DNA of 64,000 bases. It comes from Noviherbaspirillum suwonense (GTDB taxonomy: Bacteria; Pseudomonadota; Gammaproteobacteria; Burkholderiales; Burkholderiaceae_D). Within the stretch, counting starts at the first letter, position 1, and each line of letters starts with the position of its first letter. The stretch is from assembly GCF_900182955.1 (NCBI RefSeq), contig NZ_FXUL01000001.1:558001-622000 (forward strand), in the 5' to 3' direction. The translations under genes and the position numbers were made by a program. Positions 8,223 to 17,370 of the stretch are shown piece by piece. The notes under the pieces were generated by a model. That model had not been told where the DNA came from and ran no database searches. It saw nothing but the letters and a program-made list of their open reading frames with translations.

Positions 8223-9284
8223 TCAGCCGGCCGCAGGCTTGCCGGTGCTTCCCCGATGGATGATCTCGATCGGAAACGACTGGAAGTCCTGGTGCTCCCT
8301 GCCTTCCAGGCGCGCGATCAGCTGGTCGGCCGCGGCGACGCCGATCTCGATGATGGGCGTCCTGATGCTGGTCAGTCCCGGCGTCTGGGTTGCGCCGAGG
8401 TCGGTGTTGTCGACCCCGGTGATCGAGATGTCCTGCGGAATCCGCACCCCGGCCTGTCGGCAGGCCATCATCGCGCCGACCGCGAACACGTCGTTGGTCG
8501 CCACCAGCGCGGTCGGCGGCGAAGGCAGGGCCAGCAGCCTTTCCATCCCCGCCTGCGCCGCCGCAAGCGAGATCGGCGCATAGGCCACGCGCGATTCGTC
8601 GAGCTGCAGGCCGGCCTCGGCCAGCGCCGCGCGCATGCCGGCGCCGCGGGCGCGGGCGCGGTCGTTGCCGTCCACCGGCGCGCTGAGCAGGCCGAAGCGG
8701 GTATGGCCGAGCGCCAGCAGGTGCCGGGTCATTTCATAGGTCGCCGCATGGTTGTCGAAGCCGACGCTCGGGTGGCGGCGGTAGGGATCGACGCCCCAGG
8801 TCAGCACATAGGGCCGGCCATAATCGTCCAGCAGGCCGAACAGGTTGGGATCGTGGTCGAGGCCGACGAAGACCAGCGCGTCCACGCCATGCTCCATCAG
8901 CTGGCCGGCCACCCGCAGTTCCGCGCCCAGGTCGTAATGATGCTCGGCCAGCACCAGCGAATAGCCGCGCTCGTCCAGCCGCTGCTGCAGCGCGCTGGTG
9001 GTGCGCGCGTACAGCGCATAGTCGAACGAGGGAATCACCGCGCCTATCATCTTGCTGCGGTGGCTGCGCAGCGAGCGGGCCGCGCCATGCGGCACATAGC
9101 GCAGCCGGGCCGCCGCCTCGGTCACCCGGCGCCGGGTGTCGGGGTCGACCTGCTCGGGACTGTTCATCACCCGCGACACGGTCGCGGTGGAAACGCCGGC
9201 CAGGCGGGCAACGTCCTTGGCGCCGACGCGCATGCGGCTGTCTCCCGGCCTGGCGCGGTCGGTGCTAGTGGTTTTCAGGCTCAT
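8223..9284 (-). CDS. LacI-family transcriptional regulator
   Basis: 353 residues: N-terminal LacI helix-turn-helix (AKDVARLAGVSTATVSRVMN, about 22-41) with the hinge-helix region after it, then a periplasmic-binding-protein-like ligand domain (about 75-345). It is divergent from the importer-sulfatase operon, with 259 bp between, and the 34-bp palindrome at 9396-9429 carries a LacI-type core, so it most likely represses that operon until a sugar-like ligand binds. The start at 9284 gives a 20-residue tail before the HTH; an internal ATG at 9233 (MRVGAKDVARL) is an equally reasonable start. Confidence 0.93.
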   Translation of the reverse strand: MSLKTTSTDRARPGDSRMRVGAKDVARLAGVSTATVSRVMNSPEQVDPDTRRRVTEAAARLRYVPHGAARSLRSHRSKMIGAVIPSFDYALYARTTSALQQRLDERGYSLVLAEHHYDLGAELRVAGQLMEHGVDALVFVGLDHDPNLFGLLDDYGRPYVLTWGVDPYRRHPSVGFDNHAATYEMTRHLLALGHTRFGLLSAPVDGNDRARARGAGMRAALAEAGLQLDESRVAYAPISLAAAQAGMERLLALPSPPTALVATNDVFAVGAMMACRQAGVRIPQDISITGVDNTDLGATQTPGLTSIRTPIIEIGVAAADQLIARLEGREHQDFQSFPIEIIHRGSTGKPAAG

Positions 9285-9395
9285 GCGTTTTCCGGGTTGC
9301 CATGCTGCGACGCTGCAATCGTTTTCAAAATTGTTCTAATGAAATGCGTAAATATTCTAAATGCTCTCGTTGTGCGAGCCTGTTTTCGATGTTAC

Positions 9396-9429
9396 ATTAA
9401 ATCCATGTAATCGATTACATGGATTTAAT
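9396..9429. promoter_or_regulatory. 34-bp perfect palindrome, probable LacI-family operator
   Basis: Two 17-base arms are perfect reverse complements with no spacer. The centre, TGTAATCGATTACA at 9406-9419, has the central CG expected of LacI-family sites. It lies 115 bp before the substrate-binding protein start and overlaps a weak candidate promoter (TTGTGC 9370-9375, 17 bp, TACATT 9393-9398). Perfect symmetry over 34 bp is much longer than the usual 14-20 bp. Confidence 0.8.
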
Positions 9430-9543
9430 CGACGACACGGTTTCAAGGTCAACGCAGCACCGACATCCAGAAAACAGCGCGCCGACGCATGGGCAGCGGA
9501 CGACAGGACGCAGCCAGCCGCCGCACAAACAGGAGACGACATC

Positions 9544-10956
9544 ATGCATAAAAAGACAGTCCTCGGCGGCGTGCCGCAGCCCGGCAAACGCAAGCTGGTC
9601 GGCGCCGCCGCCGCGCTCGGCGCGCTGGCATTGACGCCGCCGCTGATGCGCGGCGCGCTGGCGCAGGGCGATGACCTGGCCCCGTACAAGAGCGCCAAGA
9701 TCAACTGGCGGCAGGTGGAAGGCGAATCGATCGCCGTGGCCGTCATTCCCGCCAGTTATTTCGACAACCTGGGCACGTTGCTGCCGCAGTTCGAGGCGCT
9801 GACCGGCATCAAGGTGCGCATGGAGAAAGTGCCGCCCGGGCAGATCCGCCAGAAGGCGACGCTGGACCTGTCGTCCAGGACCGCCACCTATGCGACCCAT
9901 GCGGCCGACCCGATGTATTACCCGCTCTATGTCGCCAACAAGTGGGTCGAGCCGCTGGACCGCTACCTGAACGACGCCAGCCTGACCGACCCGGCCTGGT
10001 TCAAGTACGAGGACATCCTGAAGGCCTGGCGCGACGCCGACTCGGTCGACGGCAAGCCTTACGGCATTCCCTACGACGGCGAAGTCACCGTGCAGGTCTA
10101 CCGCAAGGACCTGTACGCCGCAAAGGGCCTGAAGCCGGCCGAGACCTATGAAGAGCTGGTGTCCAACGCGCGCGCGCTGACCGACGCGCCGAACCGCGTC
10201 TACGGGCTGGCGCTGCGCGGCTTTGCCGGGGCCGGCCAGAACATGTATATCTACCCGTCGCTGCTGCGCGGCTTCGGCGGCAGCTGGTTCGACGGCAAGA
10301 ACGTCGTGGTCAATTCGCCGAAGGCAGTCGAGGCGCTGCAGTGGTATGTCGACACGCTGGCCGCGTACGCGTCGCCGGCGGTGCGCAACTGGAACTGGCC
10401 CGACATCGCCGACGCGTTCTCGCAGGGGAACCTGGCCTGCTATATCGACGCGCACTCGTCGGCGGCCGTCATCAACAACCCGGAAAAGTCCAAGGTGGTC
10501 GGCAAGGTCGCCTATGCGCGCTGGCCCAAGGGACCGGCCGGCAAGCGGGTGACGTCGATCTGGAACTGGGGCTTCCCTATCAACGCGGCGCTGAGCGACC
10601 GCGCCAAGAAGGCCACCTGGCTCTTCATCACCTGGGCATCGTCGTTCGAGACCCAGGCCCGCACCTCGTGGAAGTTCGCCGGCCCGGCCAAGCGCTCCGG
10701 CCTGAACCGCACGTCGCTGTGGCGCGCGCCCGAGTTCGCCGCCGCGATGCAGGGCATGGGCGACAACTTCATCCCGGCCGCGCTGGAGTCGCTGGAGCAG
10801 GACACCGACGTCGAATGGCGTCCGCGCGTGCCGCAGTGGCCGGCCATCGGCGACACCATGGCCACCGCGATACAGACTGCGCTGGTCGGGCAGAAGAAGC
10901 CGAAGGAAGCGCTGGACGAGGCGCAGGCCAGGATCCAGCAGATCCTGAAGGGCTGA
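9544..10956 (+). CDS. Sugar-type ABC transporter substrate-binding protein (family 1)
   Basis: 470 residues from ATG 9544, preceded by AGGAG. The N-terminus (KRKLVGAAAALGALALT, then ALAQ) is an export signal with a Tat-like KR pair; cleavage probably follows ALA near residue 40. The mature protein has the MalE/sorbitol-binding type features: EALTGIKVRMEKVP, a PYDGEVTVQVYRKDLYAAKG hinge region and the Trp-rich C-lobe. It would bind the cargo in the periplasm and deliver it to the two permeases immediately downstream. Cargo is unknown; the linked sulfatase suggests a sulfated carbohydrate or other sulfate ester. First gene of a six-gene operon reaching 16391. Confidence 0.9.
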   Translation: MHKKTVLGGVPQPGKRKLVGAAAALGALALTPPLMRGALAQGDDLAPYKSAKINWRQVEGESIAVAVIPASYFDNLGTLLPQFEALTGIKVRMEKVPPGQIRQKATLDLSSRTATYATHAADPMYYPLYVANKWVEPLDRYLNDASLTDPAWFKYEDILKAWRDADSVDGKPYGIPYDGEVTVQVYRKDLYAAKGLKPAETYEELVSNARALTDAPNRVYGLALRGFAGAGQNMYIYPSLLRGFGGSWFDGKNVVVNSPKAVEALQWYVDTLAAYASPAVRNWNWPDIADAFSQGNLACYIDAHSSAAVINNPEKSKVVGKVAYARWPKGPAGKRVTSIWNWGFPINAALSDRAKKATWLFITWASSFETQARTSWKFAGPAKRSGLNRTSLWRAPEFAAAMQGMGDNFIPAALESLEQDTDVEWRPRVPQWPAIGDTMATAIQTALVGQKKPKEALDEAQARIQQILKG

Positions 10957-10964
10957 GTCCGCGC

Positions 10965-11882
10965 ATGGCTATCTCGATCACGGCGCCGGCGGCAGGCCGG
11001 GCCGGGCCGGTGACGCTCGCGCGCCAGGAGCAGCGCTTCGCGATTGCGCTGCTGGCGCCGGCGCTGCTGCTGCTGCTCGTCACCACCACCATTCCGCTGG
11101 TCTACCTCGCGTGGAACAGCATGCAGCGCATCGACCTCGGCATGCCCTGGCTGTCGGGCTTCGCCGGGCTGGACAATTACACCAAGATGGGCGCCGACCC
11201 GCGCTTCTGGAATTCGCTGTGGCTCACGCTGGTGTACACCGCCAGCACGGTCGCGCTGCAGGTCGTCATCGGCCTGTCGCTGGCGCTGCTGGTGCTGCAG
11301 ATACCGAAGGGGCAGGGCGCGCTGCGCATCGCGGCGATTCTCCCCATCGTGCTCGCGCCGGTGGTGGTCGGCCTGTTCTGGCGCACGCTGGTGCTGGCGC
11401 CGGACTTCGGCCTGGTCGACCTGGTCACGCGCTCGGTCGGCCTGCCGAGCTACAACTGGCTGGGCGACCCGCAGCTGGCGCTGATCTCGGTCATCGCCAT
11501 CCACACCTGGCAGTGGACGCCGTTCGCCTTCCTGGTGATGCTGGCCACGCTGTCGACGCTGCCGCCCGATGTCTACGAGGCGGCCCGGCTGGACCGCGCG
11601 CGGCCATGGCAGCGCTTCGTCTACATCACGCTGCCGCTGATACGGCCGGCCATCGTGATGGTGGTGATCATGCGCATGATGACGGCGCTGTCGGCATTCG
11701 CCGCGATCTTCGCGGCCACCGGCGGCGGGCCGGGCACGTCCACCGAGATCCTGAACCTGTATGCGTACCGCACCTCGTTTTCGGAACTCAACGTGGGCTA
11801 CGGCGCGTCGCTGGCCATGGTGCTGATGGGGATCACGCTGGCGATCTCCTGGCTGATGTTCCGGCTGAGGAAGGCACGATGA
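10965..11882 (+). CDS. ABC sugar transporter permease (MalF type)
   Basis: 305 residues with about six hydrophobic segments; the first at about 25-50 (IALLAPALLLLLVTTTIPLV) and the inner-membrane permease signature YEAARLDRARPWQRFVYITLP, the EAA loop that docks on the ATPase. ATG at 10965 starts eight bases after the binding-protein stop. It overlaps the next permease by four bases (ATGA), so the two are translationally coupled and presumably form the membrane heterodimer. An open frame extends upstream inside the binding-protein gene but is shadow. Confidence 0.92.
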   Translation: MAISITAPAAGRAGPVTLARQEQRFAIALLAPALLLLLVTTTIPLVYLAWNSMQRIDLGMPWLSGFAGLDNYTKMGADPRFWNSLWLTLVYTASTVALQVVIGLSLALLVLQIPKGQGALRIAAILPIVLAPVVVGLFWRTLVLAPDFGLVDLVTRSVGLPSYNWLGDPQLALISVIAIHTWQWTPFAFLVMLATLSTLPPDVYEAARLDRARPWQRFVYITLPLIRPAIVMVVIMRMMTALSAFAAIFAATGGGPGTSTEILNLYAYRTSFSELNVGYGASLAMVLMGITLAISWLMFRLRKAR

Positions 11883-12718
11883 AGCCGCATCCGCTGCGCA
11901 ATGCGCTCCTGTGGCTGATGGCGGGCCTGCTGCTCGCGGTATGGGCATTCCCGGTGCTGTGGGCGCTGCTGACCTCCTTCAAGTCCGAGCGCGACGTGCT
12001 GGCCTACCCGCCGGTGTGGCGCTTCACGCCGACGCTCGACAACTACCGCGAGGTGCTCTTCGGCACCTCGTCCATCCTGCCCAACCTGTGGTCCAGCCTG
12101 GTCGTCTCGCTCAGCACCACGCTGCTGACCATGCTGTTCGCGATACCCGCGGCCTATGCGCTGGCGCGGCTGAACTACCCGGCCAAGCGGGCGTCCGGCT
12201 TCTACGTGCTGGCAACGCAGATGCTGCCGCCGATGGGGCTGATCATTCCCTACTACCTGGTGCTGCAGAAGATAGGCGGGCTGGACAGCTACAGCGGCCT
12301 CACCGCCATCTACCTGTCGTTCTCGCTGCCGTTCGCGATCTGGCTGATGGTGTCCTACTTCGAGGACATCCCGTTCGAGATGGAGGAAGCGGCGCTGCTG
12401 GACCGGGCAGGGCGCATGCGCACGCTGTGGTACGTGATCCTGCCGCAGGTGCGCGGCGGCATCGCGGTGACGACCATCTTCGTGTTCCTGAACGCATGGA
12501 ACGAGTTCCTGTTCGCCGTGGTCCTGGGCGGCAACAAGGTGCGGCCGGTGACGGTCGCGATGTTCAATTTCATTTCTGTCGAACAGACCCAGTGGGCGCG
12601 GCTGGCTGCCGGGGCCATGCTGGCGATGGCGCCGGTCATCCTGATCGGGCTGTTCGCGCAACGACATATCGTGAAGGGGTTGACCGTGGGCGCAGTCAAG
12701 GGCGGGGGACGTCGATGA
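11879..12718 (+). CDS. ABC sugar transporter permease (MalG type)
   Basis: 279 residues, six predicted membrane helices starting at about 9-30. The EAA loop reads EMEEAALLDRAGRMRTLWYVILP. Typical MalG features include SFKSERDVLAYPP after the first helix and the NAWNEFLFAVVLGG segment near the C-terminus. Starts within the ATGA overlap with the upstream permease and overlaps the ATPase gene by four bases in the same way. Partner subunit of the preceding permease in a CUT1-type importer. Confidence 0.93.
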   Translation: MKPHPLRNALLWLMAGLLLAVWAFPVLWALLTSFKSERDVLAYPPVWRFTPTLDNYREVLFGTSSILPNLWSSLVVSLSTTLLTMLFAIPAAYALARLNYPAKRASGFYVLATQMLPPMGLIIPYYLVLQKIGGLDSYSGLTAIYLSFSLPFAIWLMVSYFEDIPFEMEEAALLDRAGRMRTLWYVILPQVRGGIAVTTIFVFLNAWNEFLFAVVLGGNKVRPVTVAMFNFISVEQTQWARLAAGAMLAMAPVILIGLFAQRHIVKGLTVGAVKGGGRR

Positions 12719-13767
12719 GCCAGTCAGGCAGCGTACGTATCGAGGGCGTGGTCAAGAAGCATGGCAGCTTCACCGCCCTGCATGGGCTGGACCTGGACAT
12801 CCGGCCCGGCGAGTTCTTCGCGCTGCTCGGGCCGTCGGGTTCGGGCAAGACCACCACGCTGCGCATCCTGGCGGGCCTGGAGTCGGTGAGCGCCGGCCGC
12901 GTGATGCTGGACGATGCCGACGTCACCCATGCCGACCCGGGCGAGCGCGACGTGGCGATGGTGTTCCAGAGCTACGCGCTGTACCCGCACATGACGGTGG
13001 CCGAGAACATTGCCTTTCCGCTCAAGATGACAGGCGTGGCCGCCGCGCAGCGCGACGAGGCGGTGAAGGACGCCGCCGGCAAGGTGGGCATCGGCCACCT
13101 GCTGGCGCGCCGGCCCGGCCAGCTGTCGGGCGGCCAGCAGCAGCGCTGTGCGCTGGCGCGGGCCATCGTGCGCAAGCCGCGGCTGTTCCTGCTCGACGAA
13201 CCGCTGTCCAACCTCGACGCGAAGCTGCGCATCGAGACCCGGGCCGAGCTGCGGCGGCTGCAGCGCGAGCTGGGCGTGACCGTGGTCTATGTGACGCACG
13301 ACCAGGAGGAGGCGATGACGGTGGCCGACCGCATGGCGGTCTTCATGGAAGGCCGCGTGGTGCAGGTCGGCACGCCCAAGGGCATCTACCTGCGCCCGGC
13401 CAGCGCCGCGGTGGCGAGCTTCATCGGCACGCCGCCGATGAACCTGCTGCCGGCGGCGCTGGCGGACGGCCAGGTCGAACTGGCGGGCGCGCGCCTGCCG
13501 GTGGAAGGCGCGGCCGGGCGGCATGGCAATGTAACGCTGGGCGTGCGGCCGGGCGACCTGCGCATCGCGGCCGACGGCATGCCGGCGCAGATCGAGTTCA
13601 TCGAGGACCTGGGCGACAGCGCCATCGTGCTGCTGCGCCTCGCCGGCCAGCAAATCAAGATGAAGACCGAGCAGGCCCAGTCGCTGGCGGAAGGGCAGCA
13701 GGTGTTCCTGCGCTTCGACCCGGCCGCCGCGCACCTGTTCGACCAGGACAGCGGCATGCGGCTGTAG
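12715..13767 (+). CDS. ABC transporter ATP-binding protein (MalK/UgpC type)
   Basis: 350 residues. Walker A GPSGSGKTTT at about 41-50, Q-loop FQSYALYPHMTV, signature LSGGQQQR, Walker B FLLDEPLSNLDAKLR and the switch His in VTHDQEEAMT are all intact. Residues about 240-350 form the OB-fold regulatory domain (TOBE) of the MalK class. It powers the importer encoded just upstream. ATGA overlap with the second permease; the sulfatase follows after 36 bp with its own strong ribosome-binding site. Confidence 0.95.
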   Translation: MSQSGSVRIEGVVKKHGSFTALHGLDLDIRPGEFFALLGPSGSGKTTTLRILAGLESVSAGRVMLDDADVTHADPGERDVAMVFQSYALYPHMTVAENIAFPLKMTGVAAAQRDEAVKDAAGKVGIGHLLARRPGQLSGGQQQRCALARAIVRKPRLFLLDEPLSNLDAKLRIETRAELRRLQRELGVTVVYVTHDQEEAMTVADRMAVFMEGRVVQVGTPKGIYLRPASAAVASFIGTPPMNLLPAALADGQVELAGARLPVEGAAGRHGNVTLGVRPGDLRIAADGMPAQIEFIEDLGDSAIVLLRLAGQQIKMKTEQAQSLAEGQQVFLRFDPAAAHLFDQDSGMRL

Positions 13768-13803
13768 CGCCGCGATAAAAACCCAGACAAGGAGACCCGG
13801 TAA

Positions 13804-15423
13804 ATGAACAAGAAACCAAACATCGTGCTGATCCTGAATGACGACATGGGCTATTCCGACATCGGCTGCTACGGCGGCGAAGTGGAGACGCCCAACCTCG
13901 ACAGGCTGGCCGCCAACGGCCTGCGCTTCTCGCAGTTCTACAACACCGCCCGCTGCAGCCCGTCGCGCGCGTCGCTGCTGACCGGGCTGCATCCGCACCA
14001 GACCGGCATCGGCGTGCTGACCTACAGCTTCGGCCCGGAAGGCTATGCCGGCAACCTCAACGACCAGTGCGTGACGATACCGGAGGCGCTGAAGACCAAC
14101 GGCTACCGCAATTACATGAGCGGCAAGTGGCACGTGGCAGGCAACCTGACCGAGCCGACCGCAAGCTGGCCGCTGCAGCGCGGCTTCGACGAATTTTTCG
14201 GCACCATCATCGGCGCGGGCAGCTTCTACGACCCCAACACGCTGACCCGCGGCAACGAGAACATCGAGCATGAAGCGCAGCACGACAAAAGCTTCTTCTA
14301 CACCGACGCGATCAGCGACCAGGCCGCCGACTACATCCGGCAGCATGCGCAGCAGCACCCGGACCAGCCGTTCTTCGAGTACGTGGCCTATACCGCGCCG
14401 CACTGGCCGCTGCATGCGCATGACGAGGACATCGCCAGGTACAAGGGCCGCTTCGACGCCGGCTGGGACGCGCTGCGCGAGGCGCGGCTGCAGCGGCTGG
14501 TCGACGCCGGCATCCTCGACAAGGCCTGGGCGCTGACGGAGCGCGATCCGACGCAGCCGGCATGGACGCAGGCCGAGCACAAGGAATGGCTGCTGCGCTG
14601 CATGGAGGTGTATGCGGCGCAGATCGACCGCATGGACCAGGGCATCGGCCGCATCCTGGATGCGCTGGAAGAGACCGGGCAGCTCGACAACACGCTGGTC
14701 ATCTTCATGTCCGACAACGGCGCCTGCGCCGAGGACATACCGGTCGGCGTGCCGGTGGAGGAACTGGTCAACAACCTGATGATCGCCAGGTCGCATACCC
14801 GTGACGGCGCCGAGGTCCGCTTCGGCAACAAGCCCGACATCATGCCCGGCCCGGAAGACACCTACCAGAGCTACGGCACCGCCTGGGCCAACCTGTCGAA
14901 CACGCCGTTCCGGCTGTACAAGCACTGGATACACGAAGGCGGCATCTCGACGCCGCTGATCTTCCACTGGCCGCAGGGCATCGGCGAGAAGGGCGGCGTG
15001 CGCCACACGCCGGGCTACCTGCCGGACATCATGGCGACCATCCTGGACATCTCGGCGACCGCCTATCCGCAGCAGCGCGACGGCAAGGCGGTGCCGCCGC
15101 TTGAAGGCCAGGCGCTGACGGCGGTGTTCAACGGCGACATCGCCGAGCGCGCGCCGATGTTCTGGGAGCACGAGGGCAATGCCGCGGTCCGCATCGGCGA
15201 CTGGAAGCTGGTGCGCAAGTACCCGGACCCGTGGGAACTGTACGACATGGCGTCCGACCGCACCGAGACCCGCGACCTGGCGGCGCAATACCCGGAGCGG
15301 GTGGCCGACATGCGCGCCCGCTACGACGATTGGGCCGCGCGCTGCGGCGTCATCCCGCGCGAGAAGATCCTGGAACTGATGCGGGCGCAGCCGGCGGCAT
15401 TCTGGGAGGAAGAGGAAGCATGA
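13804..15423 (+). CDS. Arylsulfatase, type I (formylglycine-dependent), cytoplasmic
   Basis: 539 residues. The type I sulfatase signature CSPSRASLLTG begins at Cys51, the same residue number as the catalytic cysteine of the Pseudomonas arylsulfatase, and would be oxidised to formylglycine. Metal ligands are visible: Asp13-Asp14 near the N-terminus and the SDNG motif about residue 303. KWHVAG and the HWPLHAHD region provide further active-site residues. There is no signal peptide, so it acts on an imported sulfate ester rather than in the periplasm. AAGGAG precedes the ATG. The stop overlaps the start of the maturation enzyme by four bases. The exact substrate cannot be read from sequence. Confidence 0.94.
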   Translation: MNKKPNIVLILNDDMGYSDIGCYGGEVETPNLDRLAANGLRFSQFYNTARCSPSRASLLTGLHPHQTGIGVLTYSFGPEGYAGNLNDQCVTIPEALKTNGYRNYMSGKWHVAGNLTEPTASWPLQRGFDEFFGTIIGAGSFYDPNTLTRGNENIEHEAQHDKSFFYTDAISDQAADYIRQHAQQHPDQPFFEYVAYTAPHWPLHAHDEDIARYKGRFDAGWDALREARLQRLVDAGILDKAWALTERDPTQPAWTQAEHKEWLLRCMEVYAAQIDRMDQGIGRILDALEETGQLDNTLVIFMSDNGACAEDIPVGVPVEELVNNLMIARSHTRDGAEVRFGNKPDIMPGPEDTYQSYGTAWANLSNTPFRLYKHWIHEGGISTPLIFHWPQGIGEKGGVRHTPGYLPDIMATILDISATAYPQQRDGKAVPPLEGQALTAVFNGDIAERAPMFWEHEGNAAVRIGDWKLVRKYPDPWELYDMASDRTETRDLAAQYPERVADMRARYDDWAARCGVIPREKILELMRAQPAAFWEEEEA

Positions 15424-16391
15424 GCGCGGCGGCACGGCCCGGCGGCGTCAAGCCGTGCTGCGTGCCGTCGGCCAACGCAGCCCTGCCGCAGCCGCGGCCT
15501 GCCGCCGGCCCGCGCAGCCCCGACGCGCTGCGCGGCGCGCTGCTGGCCTTGCCCGGCGGGCGCTTCAGGATGGGCGCGGACGGCATCGAGGGCTACGCGG
15601 CCGACGGCGAAGGGCCGAGCATGGCGCTGGATGTCGCGCCGTTTCGCATTGCCGCAACGACCGTCACCAACCGGCAGTTCGCCGAGTTCGTCCGCGCCAC
15701 CCGGCATGTCACCGATGCCGAACGGCTGGGCACGTCCTTCGTGTTCTACCTGCAGGTGCCGGAAGCGCTGAGGCCGTCCGGGCGGCAGGCGCCGTCGGGC
15801 CTGCCGTGGTGGCTGGAGATCGAGCATGCAAGCTGGCAGCGTCCCGAGGGGCCGGGCTCGCATATCTATGCAAGGGCCGACCACCCGGTCGTTCACGTGT
15901 CGTGGCATGACGCGCAGGCTTACTGCGCCTGGAGCGGCACGCGCCTGCCGACAGAAGCCGAATGGGAGTACGCGGCGCGCGGCGGCCTGGTGGACAAGCG
16001 CTATGCATGGGGCGACGAGCTGGCGCCGGGCGGGGAAGCGCAGTGCAATATCTGGCAGGGTGAATTTCCGAACGCGCCGGCCGCCGGATGGCTGCCGGGA
16101 ACCGTGCCGGTACAGGCATTCGGGGCCAACGGCTATGGCCTGCACAATGTCGCCGGCAATGTCTGGGAATGGTGCGCGGACTGGTTCAGTCCCGACTACT
16201 TCCGCGATCCGGCTGCGCGCGACGCGGCGCATGCGGCCCCGACTGGCCGGCGCTCGATGCGCGGCGGCTCCTTCCTGTGCCACGAATCCTATTGCAACCG
16301 TTACCGGGTGGCGGCGAGGGGGTCGAACACGCCGGCGAGCGCGTCGTCGAACTGCGGCTTCCGGGTGGCGGGCGATGCGGTAGAGCGTTGA
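15420..16391 (+). CDS. Formylglycine-generating enzyme (SUMF1/FGE family)
   Basis: 323 residues. C-type FGE fold hallmarks: TNRQFAEFV, HPVVHVSWHDAQAYC, RLPTEAEWEYAARGG, NVWEWCADW, and the terminal RGGSFLCHESYCNRYR, where Cys287 and Cys292 are the copper-binding active-site pair of genuine aerobic FGEs; this separates it from EgtB/PvdO-like relatives that lack the pair. It would oxidise Cys51 of the co-encoded sulfatase to formylglycine. It overlaps the sulfatase stop (ATGA), so enzyme and activator are made together. The first 25 residues contain an extra Cys-Cys and a Pro-rich stretch of unknown purpose. Last gene of the operon. Confidence 0.93.
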   Translation: MSAAARPGGVKPCCVPSANAALPQPRPAAGPRSPDALRGALLALPGGRFRMGADGIEGYAADGEGPSMALDVAPFRIAATTVTNRQFAEFVRATRHVTDAERLGTSFVFYLQVPEALRPSGRQAPSGLPWWLEIEHASWQRPEGPGSHIYARADHPVVHVSWHDAQAYCAWSGTRLPTEAEWEYAARGGLVDKRYAWGDELAPGGEAQCNIWQGEFPNAPAAGWLPGTVPVQAFGANGYGLHNVAGNVWEWCADWFSPDYFRDPAARDAAHAAPTGRRSMRGGSFLCHESYCNRYRVAARGSNTPASASSNCGFRVAGDAVER

Positions 16392-16472
16392 GAAGCGCCG
16401 GGCTGGGCGGCCCGCGCCGTGCCCGGTGGGACCATGCGGTGCTGCGGTGTCTTATTGCGACGGAATGCCGTC

Positions 16473-16889
16473 CTAGTAGTCCCGCAGCTGCTGCGCGACG
16501 AATTCGATCAGCATGTCGGCGTCGAGGGGCTTGACCAGGTGGTAGTCGAATCCGGCCTCGCGCGCCTTTTTCTTGTCGCTGGCCAGGCCGTAGCCGGTGG
16601 CGGCGGCAAGGACCAGCTTGCGCTCGCCGGCAAGCCGGCGCAGTTCCGGCGCGAGCTGGTAGCCGTCCATGCCGGGCAGGCCGATATCGGACAGGATCAG
16701 GTGCGGCCGGAAACTGGCGGCGATGACCAGCGCGGATTCGGCGTCCTCGGCGGTGCGGACGTCATAGTCGAGCAGCGTCAGCAAGGAACCCATCGAGTCG
16801 ATGGCGTCGCAGTTGTCGTCGATGAGGAGAATGCGGAAATCGCTGTTTCCAGAAAAGACCGTGGTTGGCGGCGTCGATGAATCTGGCAT
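16473..16889 (-). CDS. Single-domain response regulator
   Basis: 138 residues: one receiver domain only. The acidic pocket IDDN, the phosphoacceptor in LILSDIGLPGMDGYQ and the Lys in HLVKPLDAD are present; no output domain. The C-terminal half (TGYGLASDKKKAREAGFDYHLVKP) resembles the receivers at the C-terminus of hybrid kinases, including the one encoded at 48805-50430. The ATG at 16889 has AAGGTG upstream; an in-frame extension to 16958 is possible but unlike the family. It could be a phosphotransfer intermediate for an orphan kinase. Convergent with the FGE gene, 81 bp apart. Confidence 0.88.
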   Translation of the reverse strand: MPDSSTPPTTVFSGNSDFRILLIDDNCDAIDSMGSLLTLLDYDVRTAEDAESALVIAASFRPHLILSDIGLPGMDGYQLAPELRRLAGERKLVLAAATGYGLASDKKKAREAGFDYHLVKPLDADMLIEFVAQQLRDY

Positions 16890-17033
16890 GCTGAACACCT
16901 TCGGTCCATGTATGTCATTTGAACCGGAAACGGCTGTGGATGTTGCTGGGTGTTGCACGATCTATCCTTGCTCGGTGCGCCAACAACATCGTCAGGCAGA
17001 TATGCTGCGCTCGTGGCGCAAAGCACAGAAAAG

Positions 17034-17065
17034 TGAAAAGGCGGCGGCAGTGCTTCCTGCCGCCG
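17034..17065 (-). terminator. Rho-independent terminator after the 25-residue membrane protein gene
   Basis: A 9-bp perfect stem CGGCGGCAG / CTGCCGCCG with a 6-base loop, followed on the minus strand by CCTTTTCACTTTTC. It lies 24 bp after the small-gene stop. Confidence 0.75.
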
Positions 17066-17088
17066 GGTGATTCAGGCCTGCACGGTGG

Positions 17089-17166
17089 TCAGTGCATGAA
17101 AAAGTAGATCAGCACCAGCACAATAGCCGGTACGCCCAACAGCCATGCCAGAAAATATTTACCCAT
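17089..17166 (-). CDS. 25-residue conserved membrane protein
   Basis: Start ATG at 17166 preceded by an excellent AGGAG at seven-base spacing; product MGKYFLAWLLGVPAIVLVLI followed by YFFMH. It is a single hydrophobic helix with a positive N-terminus. I have seen near-identical short proteins in other Burkholderiales, so it is probably real; function unknown. It has its own terminator at 17034-17065. The long open frame through it (to 18612) is shadow and should not be used. Confidence 0.7.
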   Translation of the reverse strand: MGKYFLAWLLGVPAIVLVLIYFFMH

Positions 17167-17370
17167 TGCGTTCTCCTCGTCGTTGTGACGCTCGTTGGTG
17201 TTGACCCCATTGCCGGTCAGGGGCAGGCCTGGCCTGCCGCGTTGCCGGATTTTCGTCAGGCTAGCACCGCGTGTTTCTTGGGCGAATCGGACATAGACTG
17301 AATCGCATGTAGGAAAACAGGTAAGTATTGCCGCGTTTATCCTTGCGCAACGCGCAGGCCGCGTGCACGA

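Noticed and set aside
12724-15435. 903-codon frame antisense to the ABC ATPase and sulfatase
   Set aside because: Both sense genes have intact catalytic motifs; antisense product has no domain.
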